A stretch of 41,733 nucleotides of DNA. Origin: Thermoanaerobaculum sp. (GTDB lineage Bacteria > Acidobacteriota > Thermoanaerobaculia > Thermoanaerobaculales > Thermoanaerobaculaceae). This document shows positions 11,556 to 19,552 of the stretch, piece after piece. How positions within the stretch are numbered: position 1 is the stretch's first letter; each line of letters starts with the position of its first letter. The notes under the pieces were generated by a model. It worked only from the letters and a program-made list of their open reading frames with translations. It did not search any database and had not been told where the DNA came from. The DNA is taken from the NCBI GenBank assembly GCA_025060245.1, contig JANXCP010000007.1, positions 1-41,733 on the forward strand, given 5' to 3'. The translations under genes were made by a program, and so were the position numbers.

Positions 11556-12535
11556 CGGCCATCCTGTTCTTTCCGCACGCGCCCATCCAGTTCCAGGGAG
11601 GTGAGCTCCGGCAACAGCTCCTGCGCCGAACGCCCGCTGCGGGCCACCAGCTCATCCACGCTGAGGGCTTGGCCATGGGGGAGGAATCGCAGGAGCCCTA
11701 GCTCCGGGCCCTCCTGGGGCGGCGGGGTGCTGGCCGAGGTAACGCCCAAGAGGTCCAAGACGTCCTGGGCCGACAACACAGGTGCCGCGCCGGCGCGCAG
11801 CAAGCCGTTGGGGCCCACCGAGAGGGGGGCAAAGATCGACCCGGGTACCGCCATCACCTCCCGCCCTTCTTCCAGCGCCAGGCGGGCGGAAACCAGTGCT
11901 CCCGAGCGAGCATCGGCTTCCACCACCACCACCACCCTGGCCAGGCCAACGATGAGACGGTTGCGCTCCGGAAAGTGAATCGCCCGCGGCGGCGTTCCTG
12001 GCGGATACTCGGTGAGCAGGGCGCCGGTTTGGGCAATGGCACGGGCCAGGTTTTGGTGTTCTGGGGGGTACACGCGATCGCAGCCGCTGCCCCACACGGC
12101 GGCGGTCATGCCACCGGCCGCCAGGGCACCCTGGTGCGCCGCCGCATCCACCCCCCGCGCCATGCCGGAGACCACCCAGACGCCGGCCTGGGCCAACTCC
12201 TTTCCCAGGTAATGGCCCACTTCTTTGCCGTAGGCCGAAGCGCGGCGAGAGCCCACGATGGCCACGGCTGGGCCTTGCGGCCAGCGACCCTTGACAAACA
12301 AGCCCAAGGGAGGGTCGGAAAGGGCCCGCAGCCCCTCGGGGAAGGAGGGGTCACTGGCCGGGACCCAGTGGAACCCTTCTCGGGCTGCGGCAGCTAGAGC
12401 CCGGCGAGCTCGCTCCTGCAGGTCCTCGGGTGGCAGTTCGTCCTGCGCCAGCCGCTGGCGTGCCTGCCCTCGTCCGGCCCGCCCGTGGGCTATGAGGGCC
12501 CAACACAGGGTTCGAAAAGAATCATCAACGGCCAT
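11540..12535 (-). CDS. dprA: DNA-processing protein DprA
   Basis: AIVGSRRASAYGKEVGHYLGKELAQAGVWVVSGMARGVDAAAHQGAL...VVVVEADARSGALVSARLALEEGREVMAVPG. Confidence 0.95.
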   Translation of the reverse strand: MAVDDSFRTLCWALIAHGRAGRGQARQRLAQDELPPEDLQERARRALAAAAREGFHWVPASDPSFPEGLRALSDPPLGLFVKGRWPQGPAVAIVGSRRASAYGKEVGHYLGKELAQAGVWVVSGMARGVDAAAHQGALAAGGMTAAVWGSGCDRVYPPEHQNLARAIAQTGALLTEYPPGTPPRAIHFPERNRLIVGLARVVVVVEADARSGALVSARLALEEGREVMAVPGSIFAPLSVGPNGLLRAGAAPVLSAQDVLDLLGVTSASTPPPQEGPELGLLRFLPHGQALSVDELVARSGRSAQELLPELTSLELDGRVRKEQDGRYRRL

Positions 12536-12575
12536 CCAGGGTTATCATAACCGTGGAACTTCGGCGGGGGCGGGT

Positions 12576-12950
12576 ATGAGATGGCGAGTTCTCTTGGGGG
12601 TGCTGGTTCTGCTGGGGGTGGGGTGTGCCAGTCAGCCAGGGGGTGGTGCGGCGGGGGAACAGCTTCGCCAAGGAGTGGAGGCGGCGGTGGCGGGCCTGTG
12701 GCAAGAAGCGGCCTTTCGCTTTGAGCGTGCCCGCGCGTTGGGAGGGGAAACGCCGGAGTTGTTGAACAACTTGGCGGTGGCGTACGAGGCTTTGGGGCGA
12801 TACGAGGAGGCGTTGGCCACCTACAAGCGGGCTCTGGAGCTGGCCCCCAACAATAGCCGGATCCGCCGTAACTACGGGCGGTTTGCCGAGTTTTACGCCT
12901 CCTACATTCGCGGCATTCGCCCGCGGGGGGGTACTCATGAGGGGAGCTAG
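12576..12950 (+). CDS. TPR-containing lipoprotein
   Basis: MRWRVLLGVLVLLGVGCASQ lipobox; TPR-like ELLNNLAVAYEALGRYEEALATYKRALELAPNNSRIRRNYGRF. Confidence 0.75.
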   Translation: MRWRVLLGVLVLLGVGCASQPGGGAAGEQLRQGVEAAVAGLWQEAAFRFERARALGGETPELLNNLAVAYEALGRYEEALATYKRALELAPNNSRIRRNYGRFAEFYASYIRGIRPRGGTHEGS

Positions 12951-13623
12951 GGCAATAGCGTTCGTGGTGGGGGTGGGGGTGGCTTGGGCAGCGGTGCGGG
13001 AAGTGGAGATCTCGCTGCCCGTGCGGCCGAAGCTGCTGCTGACCGGGCAAGAAAAGCTCTACTTGGGGCCGTTCATTCGTGAGGCGGCCAAAGAGGACCA
13101 GGTCCCCCAAAGGCTCAGTTTTGACGTGACGGTGGAGTTTGAACGTTACCTGCGCCGCCTGCTGCGCCGGGAATCCAAGCTGCAGCTGCTGCCACCCCTG
13201 GAGGGGGTGCGCCCGCCGGCGGGTGATGCCCTCTCCCTGGCCCGAGCGACCCAATTTTGGCGGGAGCTGGGCGCCCAGACCGGTGCGGACCTGATTGTTG
13301 CGGGGAGTGTGGATTTTCAGGTGCAAGATCGCTCAGGCTACAAGACTGAGGAGTACGTCTCACCCATTGATGGGCGCACCTACTACCGCCAAGTCCTGGT
13401 GGAGCAAACCGGGTTCCTCTACGACATCTTGTTACAGGTGTACGATGGCCGTACGGGCACTCTTCTCTTGGAACAGCCGCTGAAGGATTTCCAGGAACGA
13501 CCGGAGCGGAACTTTGATGAGTTCACCGGGATGTTTTCCAACCTGTACGCGTTGGAAAACCAACTTATTGGCATTTTTGTCCCGCGGACGGTGAAGAGCA
13601 AACGGCTTTTGTTCACCGATTGA
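12937..13623 (+). CDS. Secreted/periplasmic hypothetical protein (possibly CsgG/LPP20-like)
   Basis: Signal peptide MRGARAIAFVVGVGVAWA; ELGAQTGADLIVAGSVDFQ...YDILLQVYDGRTGTLLLEQ resembles CsgG-type proteins; overlaps the TPR gene 3' end. Confidence 0.6.
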   Translation: MRGARAIAFVVGVGVAWAAVREVEISLPVRPKLLLTGQEKLYLGPFIREAAKEDQVPQRLSFDVTVEFERYLRRLLRRESKLQLLPPLEGVRPPAGDALSLARATQFWRELGAQTGADLIVAGSVDFQVQDRSGYKTEEYVSPIDGRTYYRQVLVEQTGFLYDILLQVYDGRTGTLLLEQPLKDFQERPERNFDEFTGMFSNLYALENQLIGIFVPRTVKSKRLLFTD

Positions 13624-13636
13624 AAATCGATAGGAA

Positions 13637-15709
13637 ATGGGGGCAACCATGCGCATGAGAGTGTTTCTGACTGCCTTAATGATGGCTTCGGCTGCTCAGG
13701 CGCAGTACTTCGGCAAAAACAAGGTCCGGTACGACACCTTTCAGTGGCAGGAATTTGCCACACCGCATTTCCGCATTTCCTTTTATGACCGAGTAGAGCC
13801 ACAGTTGGCCAAAATTGCCTCCTTTGCTGAGAGTGCCTACGATGAGCTGGCGCGCAAACTGAACTTTCAAATTCCCCAACCCATTCCCCTGATCGCCTAC
13901 GCCACCCACGCGGAGTTTGAACAAACCAACGTGATCGTGGAAGGGATCCCCGAGGGCGTGGGGGCCTTTGCCGTGCCGGCGCGCAACCGCATGGTGCTGC
14001 CGGTGGATTTACCCGATGAGGAGCTCCAAAAGCTGATCCAGCACGAGCTGGTGCACATTTTCCAGTTCGAGATCCTGTTCCAGGGACGCTTGGGCAAGGC
14101 CCTCACCACCAACATCCCCCAGTGGTTCATGGAAGGGATGGCCTCGTACCTGGCTCAGGATGAGGACTCGCGAGCCCGCGCGGTGATGCGGGATGCGGCC
14201 CTGGCGGACCGCGTTCCCTCGGTGGGGGAAAACGTGTCCGGCTATTTCGCCTACCGCTTTGGCCACATGGTCTTTGCCTTTGTGGAAAGCCAGTGGGGCG
14301 AAGAGGGGCTGCGCGATTTCATCTTTGAGATGCGCAACACCCTTACCGGCGCGGTGGATAAGGCCATTAAGCGCGCCTTTGATCTGGACGTGGAGGAGTT
14401 TGACGCCCGTTTTCGCGCCTGGCTGCGCAAGCAGTACGAAGAGGTGGCCCGGGGACGGGGGGATCCGCGGGAGTTTGGCCCCGCCTTCCGCGTGGAGGAG
14501 GGCATTCGCTCCGCCGAGACCTCCCCGGCCGCTTCCCCTTCGGGAGAGCTGGTGGCGGCCTTCACCACGTACAAGCAGGACGTTGATGTGGCGCTGTTTT
14601 CCGTGCCCAATCGGCGGCTTTACAAGAACCTCACCCGCGGGTTTACCACCCGCTACGAGTACCTCATTGGGCAGCTGTTGACGGTGGGCCCGGACCGCGG
14701 ACGAGACCTGGCCTTTTCCCCGGACGGCGACCGGGTGGCGGTGTTTGCCCGCTCCGGACGCGGGCGTTCCCTGCTGCTGTTGGATGCCCTGCGGGGAGGT
14801 GTGGCCCGGGAGTACCCCATCCCCCAGGATCAGGCGATGCAGCCGGCCTTTTCCCCGGACGGTAAGACCTTGGCCTTTCATGCCTTTGCCAACGGGCAGG
14901 CGGATATCTTCCTGTTAGACCTGGCGTCGGGCACGGTGGTTAACCTCACCAACGATGCCGCCTACGATGCGGCACCGGTCTTTTCCCCCGATGGCAAGTA
15001 CCTGCTGTACTCCTCCCAGTCGGGGGAGCACGCCAAGCTGTTCCAGTTAGAGCTTGCGCGACCGGAACACCGGGTGCAGCTCACCTTCGGCCCCGGGGAT
15101 GATGAGGGTGCCAGCTTTTCCCGCGACGGCAAAGCCCTGTACTTTGCCTCCGACCGCGACCAAGGGGTTTTTGACATCTACCGCTTGGACTTGGCCACCC
15201 GCACCCTCACCCGCCTCACCCGGGTGTTGGGGGCGGCCCTCAACCCCGTTCCGGTGGTGACCAAGGAGGGAGAGCGGGTGGTGTACCAGGCCTACACCAA
15301 GGGGCGGTGGCAGCTGTACCTCACCGATCCCAGCCAAGGCCAGGAGGCAGGGCGAGAGGAAATGCCGGCCGTGGCTCCTGCCCGGGAACCCTTTGTGCCT
15401 GCGGTGACCGTCGCCGTGTCCCGGGACAAGATTGCACCGGTCAAGGGCCATAAGCTGTTTGCCGATAACGTGCAGGTGGCGGTGCAGTTTGCCGAGGACC
15501 AGACGCTAATCTCCCAGGCTTTTCTGTCCTTTTCCGATCACTACGGTGACCGGCGCCTCAACATTCTCCTGGAGTCAGTGTCCGGTTACTCCAATTTCCA
15601 GGCGGCGTACGTGAACTTGGAAAAGCGCTGGCAGTGGGGGGTGACGGTTTTTGACGATCGCTCTATTTCGTGGCCGCCGATGCCTTCACCGGGCGGGAAG
15701 TGCGGCTGA
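13637..15709 (+). CDS. Putative zinc metallopeptidase (HExxH) with TolB/WD40-like propeller; N-terminal part of a frameshifted gene
   Basis: KLIQHELVHIFQF motif, downstream PQWFMEGMASYLA, repeated FSPDGKxLxF motifs (propeller). Coherent sequence continues in frame 1 from about 15664. Confidence 0.75.
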   Translation: MGATMRMRVFLTALMMASAAQAQYFGKNKVRYDTFQWQEFATPHFRISFYDRVEPQLAKIASFAESAYDELARKLNFQIPQPIPLIAYATHAEFEQTNVIVEGIPEGVGAFAVPARNRMVLPVDLPDEELQKLIQHELVHIFQFEILFQGRLGKALTTNIPQWFMEGMASYLAQDEDSRARAVMRDAALADRVPSVGENVSGYFAYRFGHMVFAFVESQWGEEGLRDFIFEMRNTLTGAVDKAIKRAFDLDVEEFDARFRAWLRKQYEEVARGRGDPREFGPAFRVEEGIRSAETSPAASPSGELVAAFTTYKQDVDVALFSVPNRRLYKNLTRGFTTRYEYLIGQLLTVGPDRGRDLAFSPDGDRVAVFARSGRGRSLLLLDALRGGVAREYPIPQDQAMQPAFSPDGKTLAFHAFANGQADIFLLDLASGTVVNLTNDAAYDAAPVFSPDGKYLLYSSQSGEHAKLFQLELARPEHRVQLTFGPGDDEGASFSRDGKALYFASDRDQGVFDIYRLDLATRTLTRLTRVLGAALNPVPVVTKEGERVVYQAYTKGRWQLYLTDPSQGQEAGREEMPAVAPAREPFVPAVTVAVSRDKIAPVKGHKLFADNVQVAVQFAEDQTLISQAFLSFSDHYGDRRLNILLESVSGYSNFQAAYVNLEKRWQWGVTVFDDRSISWPPMPSPGGKCG

Positions 15710-16476
15710 AACGGCTGTACCGGGAAACAGGAGGGGCGCTGTTTGCCCAGTACCCTTTGTCCCTGTACCTGCGGGCGGAAGGGGCGGTGGGCTACATTTA
15801 CCGCGATATTGATTACCCGGTGATTTTTGGCGGTCGGCTTTTCTTTATCCCCATTACCGACAACATCCCCTTTGTCCAAGCGGGGCTTACCGGTGACACC
15901 ACGGGCTGGAACGACTACGGGCCCCACTGGGGCCGACGCTGGTCCCTCCTGCTGGTGCAAGCCTTTGATGCCGAAGGGGGGGGGACGCTGTCGCGGGAGA
16001 TCCGCTTGGATGCGCGCCAGTACGTGCCCCTTTCTCGGCGCAACGAGCTGGCCTTCCGCCTCTTTGCCGCCGCCGCCGAGGGCAATCGTCCGAGCATTTA
16101 CTACTTCGGCGGCGTGGATACCCTTCGCGGCTTTGACTACCGTTCGGTGTTGGGCAACCAAGCGGCCTACTTCAACGCCGAATGGCGCTTTCCCCTCATT
16201 GACCACTTGGTGTTGCCCTGGCTCCACTTGCGCGATTTCCGCGGGCGTTTCTTCCTGGACGTGGGGGCCGCGCGGGTGGACGTGCCCGGGTACACGGAAC
16301 CCTTCCGCTTCATGGAGGATGGCCGCCTCCGCGATGGGCTTTCCTCTTACGGCTTTGGTTTCTCCGTGGAACTGTTTGGCCTGCCGGTCCACTGGGACTT
16401 CTCCAAGCGGTGGGACTTCAAGCGCACCCTTTCCAAGGGCTTCAACACCAGCTTTTGGATTGGGTTCCGGTACTAG
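15664..16476 (+). CDS. C-terminal outer-membrane beta-barrel part of the same (frameshifted) gene
   Basis: Frame 1 YFVAADAFTGREVRLKRLYRETGGALFAQYPLSLYLRAEGAVGYIYRDIDYP...FGGVDTLRGFDYRS...FNTSFWIGFRY*; Omp85/BamA-like GGxxxLRGF and aromatic C-terminal residue. Confidence 0.7.
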   Translation, partial: YFVAADAFTGREVRLKRLYRETGGALFAQYPLSLYLRAEGAVGYIYRDIDYPVIFGGRLFFIPITDNIPFVQAGLTGDTTGWNDYGPHWGRRWSLLLVQAFDAEGGGTLSREIRLDARQYVPLSRRNELAFRLFAAAAEGNRPSIYYFGGVDTLRGFDYRSVLGNQAAYFNAEWRFPLIDHLVLPWLHLRDFRGRFFLDVGAARVDVPGYTEPFRFMEDGRLRDGLSSYGFGFSVELFGLPVHWDFSKRWDFKRTLSKGFNTSFWIGFRY

Positions 16477-16524
16477 AGGTGGTGGGCTCCTAGAGGCTTT
16501 GTGGTCCCTTCTCCCGCCACCTCT
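16475..16524. other. Long inverted repeat between the barrel ORF and the Nramp gene
   Basis: AGAGGTGGTGGG (16475-16486) can pair with CCCGCCACCTCT (16513-16524): 12 bp with one G-U; no T tract follows. Confidence 0.6.
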
Positions 16525-16550
16525 TCCGCAGGGCTAGGGGGCAGGGCGCC

Positions 16551-16579
16551 TTGACTTTTGAGACGCAATCGCAAAAAAT
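16551..16579 (+). promoter_or_regulatory. Candidate sigma70-like promoter with overlapping imperfect palindrome upstream of the Nramp gene
   Basis: TTGACT (16551-16556), 17 bp spacer, AAAAAT (16574-16579). Palindrome TTTTGAGA-CGCAA-TCGCAAAA at 16556-16576. Confidence 0.35.
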
Positions 16580-16587
16580 TAGGGGCG

Positions 16588-18504
16588 ATGAACCGTCCAT
16601 CCCAGAGCTCGGGTGACCTGCTGCAGTCAGGGGTGGTGGAGGTTCCCCCGCAGCTGACCTTCTTCAAGCGACTCTTTGCCTTTTCCGGGCCAGCCTATCT
16701 GGTGAGCGTGGGGTATATGGACCCGGGAAACTGGGCCACAGACATTGCCGCCGGCTCCCGCTTCGGCTACGCCCTGCTGTGGGTGTTGGTGATGTCCAAC
16801 CTGATGGCGTTGCTGCTGCAGAGCTTGTCAGCTCGTTTAGGGATCGTCACGCGCATGGACTTGGCTCAGGCCTGCCGGGCCATGTACGGCAAGAAGGCGG
16901 GTTTCGGCCTGTGGATCTTGGCCGAAGTAGCCATTGTGGCGTGCGATTTGGCGGAAGTTCTCGGCTCTGCCATTGGCCTCAAGTTGCTCTTCGGGGTGCC
17001 GCTCCTCTGGGGCATCGTGATCACCGCTGTGGATACCTTCCTGTTGCTCCTGCTCCATGGCCGTGGCATTCGGCTGTTGGAGGCCTTTATCGTCGTGGTC
17101 GTCACCACCATTGGCCTTTGCTTGGCCGTGGAGGTGTTCTTGGCCAAGCCGAGTGTGGGCGAGGTGGCCTCCGGCCTGGTGCCGTCCCTGCCGGGGGAAG
17201 GGGCACTGTACTTGGCCATGGGAATGCTGGGTGCAACGGTGATGCCCCATAACCTGTACCTGCACTCGGCGTTGGTGCAATCTCGGAGCATCGCCCCCAC
17301 GCCCTCCGGGATCCGCGCGGGGGTCCGCTTCAACACCATTGACGCCTTCGTTGCCCTCAACGGGGCGCTCTTCGTCAACGCCTCGCTCTTGGTGATGGCC
17401 GCGGCTTTTCACCGGGCAGGTTATTACGAGGTGCACGACATCATGGAGGCCCACCGGTTGTTGGAACCCATTCTGGGGGCCGCCATCGCCCCGGTTGCCT
17501 TTGCCTTTGCCCTGCTGCTGGCCGGCCAAACCTCCACCATTACCGCGACCCTGGCTGGGCAAATTGTCATGGAGGGGTTTCTCCACCTGCGCCTGCGCCC
17601 CATTGTGCGGCGCCTCATTACCCGTGCCGTGGCCTTGGTACCGGCGCTGCTGGTGATTGGGATCATGGGGGAGAAAGCCATCGGCGACCTGCTGGTTCTT
17701 TCCCAGGTGGTGTTGTCGCTGCAGTTGCCCTTTGCGGTGATCCCCCTGGTCCACCTGGTGTCGGACGCGCGATGGCTGGGACCTTTCACCGCCGGCCCCT
17801 GGTTGCGGCGGGGGGCGTGGTTGGTGGCGGGCCTCATTACCGCCCTCAACGTCATCCTGGTTTACCAGGAGGTTCAGGGGTGGTTGCAAGCCGCGGGACC
17901 CTGGCGTTGGCTGCTCTGGTTCACGGTGGTGCCAGCGGTGGGTGGGTTGGCGGCTTTTCTGGCCTTTGTGGCCCTGGAGCCGCTGCGCCAGCGACGCCAG
18001 GGTGCTCCGGTTCCCCAAGTGGCCGGCGTTCACGGGCCGGCGGCCATGCCTGCGGTGGCTGCACCACCGCCCCTGCGCCGCATAGCCGCGGCCCTGGACT
18101 TTTCCTCCGCTGACGTGGGGGTGCTGTCCTACGCCTTGGCCCTGGCACGGGGTGCGGGCCGCCACACCCAGGTGTTGTTGCTCCACGTGGTGGAGTCAGG
18201 CGGGGTGAAGTTGTTGGGGGAAGAGGTGGCCGACCGCGAAGCCAGTACCGACCGGCAACGGCTGGAGCTGTACCAAGCCGAGCTGGCGGCGCAGGGTGTA
18301 GAGGCCCACTTTGCCATGGGTTTTGGGGAACCGGCCGAGCAACTGGCCCGCCTGGCGGAAACCCACGGAGCCGACCTGATGGTGGTGGGAAGCCACGGTC
18401 ACCGGGGGATGGCCGACTTGCTCCACGGCACCACCGTAGATCGCCTGCGCCACCGCTTGCGCATTCCGGTGTTGGTGGTGCCGGCCTCGGAGCCTTCCCC
18501 CTGA
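16588..18504 (+). CDS. Nramp-family divalent metal transporter fused to a C-terminal UspA domain
   Basis: GYMDPGNWATDIAAGSRFGYALLW and GATVMPHNLYLHSALVQSR (Nramp), then RRIAAALDFSSADVGVLSYALALA...DLMVVGSHGHRGMADLLHGTTVDRLRHRLRIPVLVVP (Usp). Start at ATG 16588. Confidence 0.9.
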   Translation: MNRPSQSSGDLLQSGVVEVPPQLTFFKRLFAFSGPAYLVSVGYMDPGNWATDIAAGSRFGYALLWVLVMSNLMALLLQSLSARLGIVTRMDLAQACRAMYGKKAGFGLWILAEVAIVACDLAEVLGSAIGLKLLFGVPLLWGIVITAVDTFLLLLLHGRGIRLLEAFIVVVVTTIGLCLAVEVFLAKPSVGEVASGLVPSLPGEGALYLAMGMLGATVMPHNLYLHSALVQSRSIAPTPSGIRAGVRFNTIDAFVALNGALFVNASLLVMAAAFHRAGYYEVHDIMEAHRLLEPILGAAIAPVAFAFALLLAGQTSTITATLAGQIVMEGFLHLRLRPIVRRLITRAVALVPALLVIGIMGEKAIGDLLVLSQVVLSLQLPFAVIPLVHLVSDARWLGPFTAGPWLRRGAWLVAGLITALNVILVYQEVQGWLQAAGPWRWLLWFTVVPAVGGLAAFLAFVALEPLRQRRQGAPVPQVAGVHGPAAMPAVAAPPPLRRIAAALDFSSADVGVLSYALALARGAGRHTQVLLLHVVESGGVKLLGEEVADREASTDRQRLELYQAELAAQGVEAHFAMGFGEPAEQLARLAETHGADLMVVGSHGHRGMADLLHGTTVDRLRHRLRIPVLVVPASEPSP

Positions 18505-18505
18505 G

Positions 18506-18691
18506 GCTGCTGCCATCGCCGCTGCCGGCAGCCCGCAGAGAAAGTTCCAGGCCTTCCTCTGGGACTACCCGCAGCGAACGCTTCCCCAAGACGAAGATCT
18601 GGAGTGGTTCCGCGGCCGCCCAAGACCAGCAAGGGCGGCAGGCCACGAGGTGCAGCCCTCCTGGGCTCACCGGGCACCGTGTCAAGCTTGA
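18506..18691 (+). pseudogene. Possible degraded coding fragment (very tentative)
   Basis: Frame 2 has no stop and reads AAAIAAAGSPQRKFQAFLWDYPQRTLPQDEDLEWFRGR..., protein-like, but without a credible start or full ORF. Confidence 0.15.
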
Positions 18692-19180
18692 AGCATCCCC
18701 GGGGACGTCAAAGCACCGTCGGCTCAGAGCCGAGGCGCGAGAAAGCGGAAAAAAGCCAGCAAGGCTGAACCGCTGACGCACCCGAGGCCGCCCAAAGGGC
18801 ATGGGAGAAGGCTACCACTTGGCCCTCCCACGCGTTTGGACCCCGCAACATGGGTTCACCGTGGCCAGCGATGCGGGCACCACGCCCCAGCCGTGAACCC
18901 TCTTCTGCCGGTTTGCTCAACCGTCGGAGCCTGGGAGGGGCAGGCCACGGGGGGAGCGACCAGGTCCGGAGCCCGGGTCAAAGGGTTAGGTTGGTCACTC
19001 CAGGCGCCTGCACCTCCACCTTCCAGGGCAGATTTCCTGGCACAAGCTTCCACCGCTTCCCCACCGATGCCGTGGGGGTGCTTGCGGCGGGAGCGCAGGC
19101 TGCTATGAGAACGGCAGTCCCCTTGCGGGGCCACGCGGTGACCTTTATGCTGATGGAGGCCTGAGGGCCGCGAGGGTGAC

Positions 19181-19552
19181 GTGCTGCCGAAGAAAGTGCT
19201 GGCGGTAGACGATTCAAAGCTCATGCTGCGCATGTACGAGGTCATGTTGCGCGGAACGCCGGTGCTGTTGGCGGAAAACGGCCAGCAGGCCTTGGAACTC
19301 CTTGCCCACCATCCCGATGTGGATCTGGTGCTCCTGGACATCAACATGCCCGTCATGAGTGGCCTGGACTTTTTGGCGGCGCTGGGCCAGCAGGGGAAAC
19401 TGCCGGGTTTACCCGTCATTGTGGTTTCCACCGACGGCGAGGAGGAGCAAATTCAGCGCGGTCTTGCTTGCGGTGCCGTCGCCTACCTCACCAAGCCCTT
19501 TGACGCGGAGCGACTGCGGGCAGCCATTGCCGCCCTGCCGGAAGGGGAATGA
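19181..19552 (+). CDS. Single-domain CheY-like response regulator
   Basis: KKVLAVDDSKLMLRMYEVML...DLVLLDINMPVMSGLDFL...VIVVSTDGEEEQ...GAVAYLTKPFDAERL; GTG start. Confidence 0.92.
   Translation: MLPKKVLAVDDSKLMLRMYEVMLRGTPVLLAENGQQALELLAHHPDVDLVLLDINMPVMSGLDFLAALGQQGKLPGLPVIVVSTDGEEEQIQRGLACGAVAYLTKPFDAERLRAAIAALPEGE

Noticed and set aside
16837-18186. 449-aa minus-strand ORF antisense to the Nramp-Usp gene
   Set aside because: His/Gln/Gly-rich shadow ORF from GC-skewed codon positions; no recognisable motif.
18530-18560. GAGAAAGTTCCAGGC resembling the RNase P RNA GAGGAAAGTCC motif
   Set aside because: Several mismatches, and the companion conserved region near the 3' end was not found.
18961-18980. 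CAGGTCCGGA resembling part of the SRP/4.5S RNA core
   Set aside because: The required downstream GGAAGCAGC-type core is missing (sequence continues GCCCGGGTCAAAGG), so it is not SRP RNA.
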